From: Byssochlamys sp. IMV 00236
Lineage: Eukaryota; Ascomycota; Eurotiomycetes; Eurotiales; Thermoascaceae
Direction of reading: 5' to 3'
DNA length: 64,000 bases
Assembly (NCBI GenBank): GCA_001931875.2
Contig: MSJH02000714.1
Location: 62,485-126,484 of the forward strand
Positions 36,741 through 46,406 of the stretch are shown piece by piece (within the stretch, counting starts at the first letter, position 1; each line of letters opens with the position of its first letter). The notes below the pieces were generated by a model. That model saw only the letters and a program-made list of their open reading frames with translations. It was not told where the DNA came from and made no database searches. The translations under genes and the position numbers were made by a program.

Positions 36741-36861
36741 GGCAGACGTGCTCGCATTAAATTCTCAAAATAATAGGGGATTACCTAAGGAATTTAAGTT
36801 TTTTAGTAGAAAACTAATTTGGGCCGGCGTCAGCTAGGTGTCGGAATTATAAGACGTCCCC
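36741..36861 (-). repeat. Right terminal inverted repeat of the TIR element
   Basis: Reverse complement of 18010-18130. It ends ...GACGTCCCC and is followed by the GCGGTT duplication at 36862-36867. Confidence 0.88.
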
Positions 36862-37035
36862 GCGGTTATAGCCAAAATACCAGTTCTGAGTCATACAATG
36901 TCAACATTTATATAGAACCATACTGGGTGGTGACAATAGGCCATATTTTAAGCGGGACCGAATGAAACCGCTTCCTTTCCATGAGTCAGCATTTCTACGT
37001 CCTCGACAAGATCTACCTGTCCCTTTCAGAAAGAG

Positions 37036-37042
37036 TATATAA
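37036..37042 (+). promoter_or_regulatory. TATA box of the GNAT gene
   Basis: TATATAA about 100 bp upstream of the chosen ATG at 37143. Motif match only. Confidence 0.45.
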
Positions 37043-37063
37043 CCATTGAAGCCTCGCCTTATC

Positions 37064-37085
37064 TCGAAGACTTGGAAGTCTTCGA
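37064..37085 (+). promoter_or_regulatory. Perfect 10-bp inverted repeat in the GNAT leader
   Basis: TCGAAGACTT and AAGTCTTCGA are separated by GG. It sits about 22 bp downstream of the TATA box, so near the expected transcription start. It could be a dimeric factor site or an mRNA hairpin. Role unknown. Confidence 0.55.
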
Positions 37086-37142
37086 TTTACATTGCCAAAA
37101 ATAGTCACCATTTTCAGGCATATTTCCTTGTCTATATCAACA

Positions 37143-37856
37143 ATGTCAATGGTACAATTCGATGAACTCGCCGGCTTGAGAGCCTTTACTCGACCTCTAT
37201 CCGTATCTGATGTGGAGAGCTGCGTTGAGGTCGAGAGCGTATTCCCGCCGCAAGAACGATGCTCCAAGGAGAAGGTTTGACATAACCTCACACTGTTCTG
37301 CATTGACTATGACAACACATATATTGACTTACCACCAATAGTTTGTCTACCGCCTCACAGTTTGCCCAGAGATTTGCTTAGGGTTGTTTGTTGAGACGCC
37401 TGAGGATGAAGGAACGCCTACTCTAATCGGACATGTGATTGCGAACCGAGTCTCCCACGGAATAACTGATGGGTCAATGGAACTTCCCCAAAACTGGAGT
37501 GGTGGCAAAGATGTTGTTATGGTTGATGGACAGGTGATTGGAAATGACCCGAATGGTCGTAAGATCGGTGTCCATTCGCTAGCAATCAGGTCAGAGTACC
37601 AGGGCAAAGGAATCGGAAGAGCCCTCATGAAGGAGTATATCCATTTTCTTCGAGGGTCCAACGAATCTGCAGACAGTGTTGTACTCATCACTTATGATCG
37701 TCTGGTCCGGTTTTACGAAAGCGTCGGTTTCAGAAACCTGGGAACAAGTTCTTGTACTTTCGGTGGTTTAGTTTGGAATGCCTTGGTGAGTTTCCCGCAA
37801 AGCTCTCAAGGTATAATTACTCTCATATTGACAAGATTCAGGAACTGAATCTTTGA
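37143..37856 (+). CDS. GNAT-family N-acetyltransferase (arylalkylamine N-acetyltransferase-like)
   Basis: Three exons, 37143-37274, 37342-37785 and 37842-37856, encode 196 residues. The last exon adds only ELNL after WNAL. Its intron (GTGAGT...TTGACA...TTCAG) was preferred over reading through because related proteins end just after this W-x-x-hydrophobic motif. The acetyl-CoA loop is present as QGKGIG (residues 131-136) inside LAIRSEYQGKGIGRALMKEY, and the C-terminal FYESVGF (Tyr169) is the usual catalytic-tyrosine region. The N-terminal FTRPLSVSDVESCVEVE...PPQERCSKEKFVYRL resembles fungal relatives of serotonin/arylalkylamine N-acetyltransferase. Such enzymes acetylate amines or polyamines in the cytosol, but the substrate here is unknown. 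The gene starts only 280 bp from the TIR element and is not RIP-affected. Confidence 0.85.
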
Positions 37857-38385
37857 TTGCATACACGACACCTGCTGAGAGACTGCTATAGCTCCTTGGG
37901 GTTAATGGGTGGGTTATATATGCTGCCATGATAAAACAGTGCGGCGTCGATAGAATATCAAAAGTTTCAATGGATTAAGAGGAGGTATTTACTCATATGT
38001 TTTATGCCAACAATAGAAAACCCTGTTAGAGTTGTTGTCGCTACCCGGATTCTGAGCCAAGGTTCGACCTCTCTTGTAGCACCTCACCACTGCCATCCAC
38101 TGTTGTATGAGATAGAGCTGACCGCGTTCATATTCGGAAATAAGGACAACATCATCTCTGGCAGATACCGTCTTGACCACTGCTTCATGTCCGGTCTCCG
38201 CTGTCCATGATGAAGGTGTAGAGTCAGCCTGATTGATTGTGCTGACTAATGGAGGGAATCTTACCTAGGTACCTAGTTAACTAAGAGACAATTTCCTTCG
38301 CAGTTCGCTTTTACTTGATTATGCTATCCTCCTTGTGCTTTCCAGCTTTGTGCTTTTCTATGGTAATCTCTATATATCCTTCACC
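37857..38385. other. Intergenic region
   Basis: No gene supported. Short opposite frames at 37989-38210 have no family resemblance. It presumably holds the promoter of the ankyrin gene. Confidence 0.5.
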
Positions 38386-39168
38386 ATGCCCCTTCTTTCA
38401 TTACCGCAAGAGATTATCGTGCTTATTGTAAGCAAACTTGCATTAGCAAGGGATATCCTCAACTTCCTCCAAGTGAATCACTTTTCTTACAATCTCCTTC
38501 TCCATGAACTCTGCAAACGAGACATCCGTGTCACCGGTGGCTTGGCCCTATCGTTCTATGCACTTTGGGGCTATGATGCCAGAGTTCGAGATATGCTCGC
38601 TCTGGGCGCTGATGTTGATATTCAAAACCCGCGTTGGAGAGATAGAACGCCGCTAATGCTCGCTATCAGCCGACATGAGATAGCAGTAGTTCGAACTCTC
38701 ATCGAAAACGGGGCCAATCTCAATTTCACCAAGGGTGTTAAGAACGGCCCTTTAGACATTGCTATTTTGAACACTTGCCAATACGGTGTATATCAGGATG
38801 GTCTTTCTTTGATAGAATTGCTGCTGAATTCTGGGGCCGATATCAATTTAAGGGGTTACCAAGATCGTACGCCTCTATATACGGCTATTGTGTCGCAGAG
38901 TCCTGCTATAGTGGCAATGCTTCTTGCTCGGGGCGCCGATATTCATGTTCGAGAGGAGAAACATCAGAGAACCCCACTACACTTTGCGGCTGGAGAGGAT
39001 GGACCTTCTGAAATTGTGAAAATCCTCTTAGATGCGGGTTCTGAAATCGATTCCAGAGATGGAAATGATATGACGCCACTGCAGATAGCTGTCAGTCGAG
39101 CACCAAAACATGTGCAAACGCTCATCGACTACGGAGCTGACGGGGCATCTCACATCGTGCGGAACTAA
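38386..39168 (+). CDS. Ankyrin-repeat protein with F-box-like N-terminus
   Basis: Single exon, 260 residues. The ATG at 38386 has a good CACCATG context. The N-terminus LPQEIIVLIVSKLALARDI resembles an F-box start (LP-x-E-I-...L...D), and from about residue 60 to the end there are roughly six ankyrin repeats with recognisable TPL...A and LL..GAD motifs (for example RTPLYTAI, AMLLARGADIHVRE, QRTPLHFAAGED). Ankyrin repeats bind other proteins, so with an F-box the protein could recruit substrates to an SCF ubiquitin ligase. That is inference, because the F-box is short and weak. Such ankyrin proteins are highly expanded in Eurotiales and most lack a known role. The end is a normal TAA after SHIVRN. 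Confidence 0.85.
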   Translation: MPLLSLPQEIIVLIVSKLALARDILNFLQVNHFSYNLLLHELCKRDIRVTGGLALSFYALWGYDARVRDMLALGADVDIQNPRWRDRTPLMLAISRHEIAVVRTLIENGANLNFTKGVKNGPLDIAILNTCQYGVYQDGLSLIELLLNSGADINLRGYQDRTPLYTAIVSQSPAIVAMLLARGADIHVREEKHQRTPLHFAAGEDGPSEIVKILLDAGSEIDSRDGNDMTPLQIAVSRAPKHVQTLIDYGADGASHIVRN

Positions 39169-40144
39169 CTAAGGACAAAGAACATTGCAGCATGCTAAAG
39201 TGATAGCAAAATTGGACGTCAGAAGACAGCCATCTCTCGTTGGAACTGGAGACCCTGAATATTTCATTAGAGGCAGCGATTCCCTTCCTAAGTTCGAATA
39301 TCGCGGCTCTTCCATCCATCAAAGTAGATAAACAGTCCCGGCCATAATTTCATCTGCGCGGTAATAATAGCCATGATTGACGGTCTTTTCGTCTTTACAA
39401 TATCCTTCCTTGTCCGAGACACGATATATTACAATAGTCGTGGTTGGTAGTTCTGGAAGCATAGAGTTAAGCAATGTTCATTCCGATCTCTCGACCATGC
39501 AGGCGATAGTTAAGCGTGGGGTTTCACGACTCGAAAAAAAAAATGGAATTGGGAAGCTTGTTTTCATTGGAAACTGCTTAATTACTGGATAAAATGCAGA
39601 ACAGGGTTTTCTGAAACTGCAATATTTCTGAGATTCAACATCGAGTTGGCAATATAAACTTCAACGCATCGTGCACGTAGGCTCCCAACACCAGATATGA
39701 CTGGTATTCTCTAACAACATGCATTCATATTTTCATCCACTACCATAAATCCTCCTTCACTATTTATTCTTTGAAAAATATAGATCCAAATATACCGAGT
39801 CCATGTTACGGACGTAAACGGCTGGCACGAAGGGATGGATAGCGCCAAGAACGGGATGAGTCTGGAACGGCGTAATAATTAAGCAGTTATTTACAGTACA
39901 GTAACGAACAGGAAGAAACGAGTCACTTTTCGCCCATCGCGAAACCCCCCAGAGAACGAGCGAGGGAAAAAAAGGAAGGAGGGGAAAAGAAGAAAAACAA
40001 GCAGAAACACAGACAAAAGACGAAACAGACTCACACAAAGCGCCACATCCACCATCGTCCCCATTGTCTCTTCGCATTCACTGGGAGGCACCAGGCCTCG
40101 AACTAGACCATGAGCGACGGCTGGTCTTCTCCCTGAAGCCCATC
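39169..40144. other. Intergenic region with purine-rich 5' leader of the SAS4-like gene
   Basis: No gene supported. At 39955-40020 the plus strand is nearly all purine (G/A), which fits a transcribed leader of the gene starting at 40145. Confidence 0.5.
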
Positions 40145-41915
40145 ATGACCGTCCGATCGAGGTCGTCGCTGCGCTTCTCCGTGCGACGAGAAGACCACAG
40201 TCGCCTCGCGCACGACGAGGACAGCACGTCTGCCTCGAATCTCGTCCAGAAATACATCGAGCACTCCTCCTCGACCCGTCCGGAATCGCTAGGAAGCACG
40301 AAACCCCCGCTGCAGTCGCGTAGGTCCCGGTCGCGACGGCGGTCTCCGCTGTCGTCCCAGCAGCCGATCGAACTCGACCACGTCGACGAGCACGAACGGC
40401 CCTACAAGAAACCCCGGCTGGAGGGCCATTTTCGCGAGAGCACGACGAGATATCCGCTGCGCGACCAGGACCAGGACCGAGCGGAATCGCCAGATCCTCT
40501 GAACACGATATCGTCGCCAGTTGACACAGCCCCTGCGCGCCCGCCAGCCCGACCGTCGCAGCCCGCGTTTGTGACAGTATTACCGCCTTCCGGCGTAACG
40601 CGCGCCACCCGCCGCTCGCTGCGACAGCTCCCCGTAGCAGTGGACGGCGACGCGGAGAAGCACGACCCCGTGGGGTTGGCAGAGGGTGATGCTGATGATG
40701 ATGCCAGTCGAGCTACCGGCATTGACGCTGCTTCCCAGGCAGAAACAGGCCAGCCTGCCTCAGATGGAACTGCGACAACCGCGGAGAAGCGATCGCTGCG
40801 CTCCCAGGCGGGCGGGTCCCGCTCCAAGAGCGAGCTGGCGATGTACTTCCAGAACTACGAGCAGATGCTGAGTCTTGAACCACCCAAGCCTGGTGAGTGA
40901 CTGTCTGGCGGCATGGCTGCCATGTTTGGTGCGAGCTGGTACTAACGGGCATCTAGAATTTCTAACCGGAGATACGACCGTCGTGCTGGTCGACGACTTA
41001 ACCGAACCCCCACCCTCGTCGCTGCCATCTCGGTCTTCGCCGTCTCGCAGTGCAGAATCGCCATTTGGGAATCCTCTGCTCGATCTACATGACTGCGAGA
41101 AGGTGACGCTGCCAAAAGCTGAGCCCGGATCCGACGTAGATCCGCTGGGAAACGAGCACTTCTTCAAAGCGCACCGTCGGGTCGAGCGACAAGAAAAGCA
41201 GCTGCGGAATATCGAGCGGGAACGGGCGCAGCATGAGAAGATCCAGCTGGACCGTCTCTTGGACGAGCTGCAGGGCCATGACTGGCTTCGAGTCATGGGG
41301 ATCAGCGGAATCACCGACACGGAGAAGAAGCTATACGAGCCCAAACGAGCTCTGTTCATCAAAGAAGTATCCGCCTTGATCGACAAGTTCCGCGTGTGGA
41401 AAGAGGAGGAGAAGCGCCGGAAGCTGGAAAAGGGTCAGCAGCTACGCGACCAAGATACTCCAGCCCCATTCCCAGATCACGAACCTTCTGTCGAGGAGGC
41501 GGACGACGAGAAGGGAGGTCTTGCCAACGGCACGGCCTCGTCTGACATCCAGAGCTTTGGAGAGCCTCCAGACATCAACGACGTTGATGCGTGGGCGGCC
41601 CGCCAGCTGCTCGAAGAAGCTCGATCCGCCTCGGGAGGCAAGCGGGCCAAGGCTGCACGCTCTCCCTCTGCTCCTCCTCCGCCGCCGCCGCTGCCTGAGC
41701 CGGAGAAGCCATTTACATCCTTCTACGCCAAGCGCTATCTCCGTGATGCTGCCCTGGGCCATCACCGTCGAGGGCGCACACGGACTGCGTTTGGCCAGCC
41801 GATCCCGGACATGGAGGAGCGGGAGTTCCAACTCCCGCCAGACATCCTGACGGAGGAAGCCATCCAGGCGTGTCAGCGCAAACGACGGCGGATGAGACGG
41901 GCGAGCCAGGTGTAG
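40145..41915 (+). CDS. SAS4-domain protein (Something-about-silencing complex subunit 4-like)
   Basis: Two exons, 40145-40892 and 40957-41915, encode 568 residues. The 64-nt intron has GTGAGT, a perfect TACTAAC branch point and CTAG. The first 300 residues are low complexity (Arg/Ser/Pro/Asp) and probably disordered. A helical, charged core at about 315-400 (EHFFKAHRRVERQEKQL, LDELQGHDWLRVMGI, then VSALIDKFRVWKEEEKRR) matches the SAS4 domain. In yeast Sas4 bridges the MYST acetyltransferase Sas2 and Sas5 for H4K16 acetylation and silencing, so a nuclear chromatin role is expected. Filamentous-fungal members are scarcely studied. The C-terminus carries a conserved-looking FTSFYAKRYLRDAALG segment and a basic KRRRMRR tail that may be a nuclear localisation signal. 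GC content is higher than in neighbours. The start at 40145 is the first ATG in frame. Confidence 0.8.
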
Positions 41916-43316
41916 CTGGAATTTCCTAGTAGACATGATACCTCTTTGTTTTGCGTTTATTGTTTGATTCTGGCAGGCCTTGACGGGTCGGCCTGTTTGC
42001 GTGGGTGTGCTATGGTCTGGCATAGAGCACTATATAATACCTGTCTAGGTTGCTGGCCCTGACGGTATAGTCGCCGACTCAGCACTTTGATTATATATCC
42101 TATTAATAGCCCCGATCTAGGGGGAGTATATCTTCGCGGCAGTGTTAGCACGCAGCCCTGTATTATCACAAATTCCAATTCTAACTATTCCGTTTCCCTT
42201 CCATCCCATTATTAAACAGGATTCTCTTATCCCCTCCTAACCGATCTTGGCATAAAACCCTCGCATCCACTGTGTATTCAGTATCTAGTATGTAAAACAG
42301 ATCGGCCAACAGTCCGACCACCACGGGTCCTTTTCCGTGCCATGATCCATCCCATTTTCCAACCCCAGACTTTGCACGTATCCACCCCCATGCTCTCGGC
42401 GCCACATCAATACTTAAACGGCGTGGGGGTTTCTTTCCCCCTCCAAACCAAGCACAGCATATTACAATAATAATCAATTAACCCATTATAATAATAGTTT
42501 CTCTCCCCGCAAGATAATCTACATGGTATAATATAATATAATACATCCCTGCTAAATTGGCAGCGGAATATCAATAGGGCAGTTTATTCCGTGCTTGGTG
42601 GGTGCAACGTGCAGCGTGGGGGTTCCCCTTCAGGCTTCTACTAAGTATAGTAATACTCCAGCGATGCAGGTGTGGGATGAATGAATGAAAGCTAGGATGC
42701 GGGGGTGCTTTCGTCCGATGCAAGCAGCTGCATAAGTAGGTATTTATCCGGAATTTACCTATATTTCCTAGCTACCTAACCTACGGACCATGATACGATA
42801 ACCCCGTTCGGAGAAATATGAATAATTATTGCACGATGCTACTAACTATGTATAGGGAACTAGTAGACTAGACTAATTGGACTCAGGAGCGGGGTTATTC
42901 ATCCTGGAGATTAATAGCTAATAAATTTATTACTCCATAGAGTAAGTAATATGTAACTACCCAAGGACAATAGGATAGTGGGGAGCGGGGGGTATATTAA
43001 GAGACGCAAATCGCATTGATTCTTTCTCTTCTTACTCGAAACCTTTTTCAGCAATTCCCTGTTTCCCAGCCTAAGTATCTAGGTCGCGGAACGAAGTCCG
43101 GGTCATTCTTTCTGTAATCAATATAGTTGGGATTCCATTCTGATTCAGGTAAGAACGAACGAAGTCACTATTATTTACTGATTTATTTATCATATTCCAA
43201 CAATCCCATTCCTCATTTCTTTCTTTCTTCAAACCATCAACTAACTCCTCTACTCTACTCAAGACTCTATCCTCTCTCTCTCTCTCTCTCTCTCAAACAG
43301 CTACAACCCTACAAAA
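41916..43316. other. Intergenic region upstream of the aldolase gene
   Basis: No gene supported. It holds AT-rich patches (for example 42525-42543), the 3' flank of the SAS4-like gene, and the CT-repeat leader next to the aldolase start. Confidence 0.5.
43272..43294 (+). repeat. (CT)11 microsatellite in the aldolase leader
   Basis: Uninterrupted CT repeat about 23 bp before the ATG at 43317. Pyrimidine tracts just upstream of the start are frequent in strongly expressed fungal genes, but repeat length is likely variable between strains. Confidence 0.85.
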
Positions 43317-44249
43317 ATGGCCCCCCGCCCCCTCCACCCGGGCATCTACGTCCCAACAGTCGCCTTCTTCGACCCCACCAGCGAAGAAGTCGACATCCCC
43401 ACCGTCGAAAGACACGCCTCCTACCTCGCCTCGACGGGAATAGCCGGTCTCGTCGTCCAAGGCTCCAACGGCGAAGCGGTCCATCTCGACCGCGAAGAAC
43501 GCAAAGCCATAACCCGCGCGACCCGTCGTGCCCTCGACTCCTCTCCCTCAACATCCTCGATCCCCATCATCGTCGGGACAGGAGCTCAATCGACCCGAGA
43601 GACAATCACGCTCTGCAAAGACGCCGCTGAAGCAGGGGGTGATTATGCGATTATTCTCCCGCCATGCTATTATAAGGGTCTGGTGAATAATGCTGCGCTG
43701 CTAGAGCATTTTCGCATTGCGGCCTCGGAGTCGCCGATTCCTGTTATGATTTATAATTACCCTGGCGCGGCAGCCGGGGTGGATTTGACTTCGGATGATG
43801 TTCTCGCGTTGGCGGAACATCCGAATATCATCGGGGTGAAGCTTACGTGTGGGAATACGGGCAAGTTGGCGCGGATTGCGGCCGGTGCGAAGAAAGGGTT
43901 TATGACGCTGGGGGGGTCGTGTGATTTTACCCTGCAGACGCTGATTGCTGGTGGTCAGGGGGTTATTGCTGGTACGGCGAATGTTATCCCTCGGACGTGT
44001 GTGGAGGTGATGAAGCTGTATGAGGCCGGTCGTGTGGCCGAGGCGCAGAAGTTGCAGGCTATTGTCGCCAGGGCTGACTGGGAGGGGATCAAGGCGGGCT
44101 TTGTCGGCGTCAAGACGCTGTTGCAGGTGCATCGCGGTTACGGAGGCCCGCCCAGACGGCCTTGCGTGGCCCATTCTCCAGAGGAAGTGACAGCGTTGAC
44201 GGATGGGTTTGCGGAGGCCATGGAGGTCGAGAAGTCGTTGGAGAAGTAG
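43317..44249 (+). CDS. Dihydrodipicolinate synthase-family aldolase (class I pyruvate-type lyase)
   Basis: Single exon, 310 residues, the usual length of the DHDPS/N-acetylneuraminate lyase family (TIM barrel). Family marks are in place: GSNGE at 49-53 for the carboxylate-binding loop, Tyr146 in IYNYPG, and the Schiff-base Lys175 in GVKLTCGN. Fungi make lysine by the aminoadipate route, so this is unlikely to be a biosynthetic DapA. Fungal members act instead as 4-hydroxy-2-oxoglutarate aldolase or 2-keto-3-deoxy-sugar-acid aldolases of galacturonate/galactose catabolism. I cannot choose between these. Codon use changes inside the gene: C-ending in the first 100 codons, then largely G- or T-ending. 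The ATG lies just after a CT repeat. Confidence 0.88.
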   Translation: MAPRPLHPGIYVPTVAFFDPTSEEVDIPTVERHASYLASTGIAGLVVQGSNGEAVHLDREERKAITRATRRALDSSPSTSSIPIIVGTGAQSTRETITLCKDAAEAGGDYAIILPPCYYKGLVNNAALLEHFRIAASESPIPVMIYNYPGAAAGVDLTSDDVLALAEHPNIIGVKLTCGNTGKLARIAAGAKKGFMTLGGSCDFTLQTLIAGGQGVIAGTANVIPRTCVEVMKLYEAGRVAEAQKLQAIVARADWEGIKAGFVGVKTLLQVHRGYGGPPRRPCVAHSPEEVTALTDGFAEAMEVEKSLEK

Positions 44250-44622
44250 ATAGCTTTGCTAGTTATGATAAGATGAACACCATGACAGAACCTAAGGCTG
44301 AGCTGGTCTACGTCACATTGGAGTAGATCTCTGGAAACGGATATGCCAAAATATGGAAATTAATTATCAACTGCCGTTACCAATTCATCCAGTTCATCAG
44401 ATGCAAAAATATACACAACGCAATCAGTCTATGTATGAACCCCCAACACCAGATGCATCAAGAATGCCAACGACACTTCGCCCAGGGATATAGTAAGCAA
44501 CCGCCCGTAATAAAACAACGACATGACGGCGTCTCAACTTGAAGTCACCAAGCAGTGCATGAACTAATTGACAGTTCGAATAAATGCTGTATACACATAA
44601 CACAACAATGCATCAAACTCGC
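44250..44622. other. Tail-to-tail intergenic region
   Basis: 3' flanks of the aldolase (+) and the amino acid permease (-). Nothing else seen. Confidence 0.6.
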
Positions 44623-46406
44623 CTATACATTACTCGCGCACGAAAAACTCGCGCTGCTGGGGTTGTCATGGATCGCCTTGCCAGAGACGTAGAGGCCCAG
44701 GCCGCACAGACAGCCACCAATTCCGAAAATAATGAGATTAAGGATCGTCAGACCGATCTTGCGGGGAGAAGAGAACCATTTGCCGCGGTTCAGGAAGAGC
44801 CAGAAGATACCGCTCATACCATCTATTATCGGGTCAGCTAAGGGTACTCAAGACAGAAAAGCGGGAGATACTCACAAGTGAACCAACTAGCAAACAGCGC
44901 GGTAATCAAACTCAAAAGGTTGTTGAAGACAGGTATAGCCTCTGCGATAACCCAGGCGATGACCCAGAGGGCCAGAGTGATGCCAATCCAGGAGGCCACC
45001 GAGACAAAACTGCGCTTGTGCATGCGGTCGGTACCACGGAACAGACGCACGTAGATGTACTTGGCAGCAACATGGCCGTTGATGACTCCGGCAATGACAA
45101 TCTGGTCTGAGATCAGCACAAGCCTAGCGGTGATGCTTGACGGCATTACTTACGGTTGGGATAGCAATTCCATAAGCCACCTTCCGCAAGATGGGGCCAG
45201 TGGATCCCAATGCCGGCGAGGCGACATCCTTGCCGCCATAACGGTAAATGACGATAGCTGCAATCAGGTACATGCTGGTATCGATCGACTGCAGCATGTA
45301 TAGAGTCTTGGGGTACTCCTCTGCGCGCTTCAACTCAGAGATGAAACCGAAGAAAGCGACGTGACCGGCTGCAGAGGAATCAGCTACGAACAGGCAAGAT
45401 CGTCATCCAGACCAGACTTACCATAGGCAAACACTATATTGGTCACGGCCAGGAAGCCGTTGTACAGATCCGTCTTCACGGTAGCGTCGACATGCTTGCC
45501 AGGATGCTCAATGCCGATACCAATCATCGTAATCAGGAGGGCCGAGACGATACTGATAAAAGCTGTATGAAACCGCATCAGCAATGGATCCAACACAGCT
45601 GACACCGTTCGAGGATTACTCACACACAATGGACATCCACGACACATTCTTCATGGTGCGCGGCAGGGCACACACGAAGGAGACGACCATCCCCACAATG
45701 CCAAAGACAATGGAGCAGGTGCCATGCTCAGTGACGGTGTTCATCATGACGGTGAAGGTCAGGAGGTGGCTGCCCATGATGAAGATCAAGAACAGCAGCT
45801 GCGCATTTCCCAAGAGCTCCCGTCCAAATCGACCTAGCATGATCTCACCGGCATCAGCCATGCTGTGGACGTGGGGGTAGCGCAGCTTGAACTGGCCGAT
45901 GACATAGCCAGTATATGTGGCCAGCAAACCCAGTCCAACGATGAGGATAATCGCCCTGTTTGATATTAGCTGCTACGCTCCTGTTTGGCTTTCGCACATC
46001 GAGAGAGTATTGACGTACGGAACCAATCCCAGCGATGCGACTGCAGCGGGCAGCGACAAAATACCCAAGGAGATGGTTTCTGCCACCATGACTAGAGACG
46101 GGAGTGGTCAGTTGCAGCTGGATCTAATTATTGATTTATTTATTATTGCACGGAAGGACATACTGATTCCACATTGCCTGTCAGACGCATATCGGATTAG
46201 CCAGATGATCTCACGACTTCGAGAACTGATAGATCCACGTACCACCACTCCATCGTCTTGTACTTGACCTCGGAGAATTCTTCGTTGCCAAAAGGATCCG
46301 CATAGGGCGCCTCATAGTCGGGCAATTCGGGATCGAGGTCCTTCTCGTTGTGCCCTTGGGAGCTCTCAATGTCGTCCACCGTACGATCGGGGGCGTAGGC
46401 CGCCAT
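44623..46406 (-). CDS. Amino acid permease, AAAP family (Mtr-like neutral amino acid transporter)
   Basis: Eight exons, 46406-46243, 46177-46164, 46091-46019, 45955-45624, 45562-45422, 45368-45154, 45101-44876 and 44822-44623, encode 454 residues. Exon 2 is only 14 nt. All seven introns are GT-AG, 52-72 nt, and together restore one frame. An acidic cytosolic N-terminus (about 52 residues, ending EEFSEVKYKTMEWW) precedes about 11 membrane segments. Helix 1 reads ETISLGILSLPAAVASLGLVP, the classic Aa_trans start. Other matches are GPILRKVAYGIAIPT and INGHVAAKYIYVRLFRG. The overall pattern is that of the Neurospora mtr family, plasma-membrane carriers for neutral aliphatic and aromatic amino acids. 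Substrate range is inferred. The ATG at 46406 is the first in frame. A TTA/ATT-repeat lies upstream. Confidence 0.9.

Larger units (their letters stand above)
18010..36861. mobile_element. TIR-bounded DNA transposon carrying two nested gypsy elements
   Basis: Terminal inverted repeats of about 120 bp at 18010-18130 and 36741-36861 begin GGGGACGTCTTATAATTCC and are flanked by GCGGTT on both sides. Between them lie two complete LTR retrotransposons (19551-27056 and 27332-35965). Removing these leaves about 2.7 kb, split into 18010-19550, 27057-27331 and 35966-36861. That remnant is extremely AT-rich with no intact ORF. A Lys/Glu/Gln-rich, coiled-coil-like frame with stops can be followed at about 36480-36700. 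The long TIRs and 6-7-bp duplication fit a class II element, but Tc1/mariner (TA duplication) is excluded and I cannot name the superfamily. The mismatches between the TIRs are transitions, as after RIP. Confidence 0.8.

Noticed and set aside
37786..37848. Reading the GNAT gene straight to the stop at 37848
   Set aside because: A GTGAGT...TTCAG intron gives the short ELNL ending expected for the family; the read-through tail resembles intron sequence.
40402..41386. Long minus-strand frames opposite the SAS4-like gene
   Set aside because: They arise from the high-GC coding strand; low-complexity translation with no domain.
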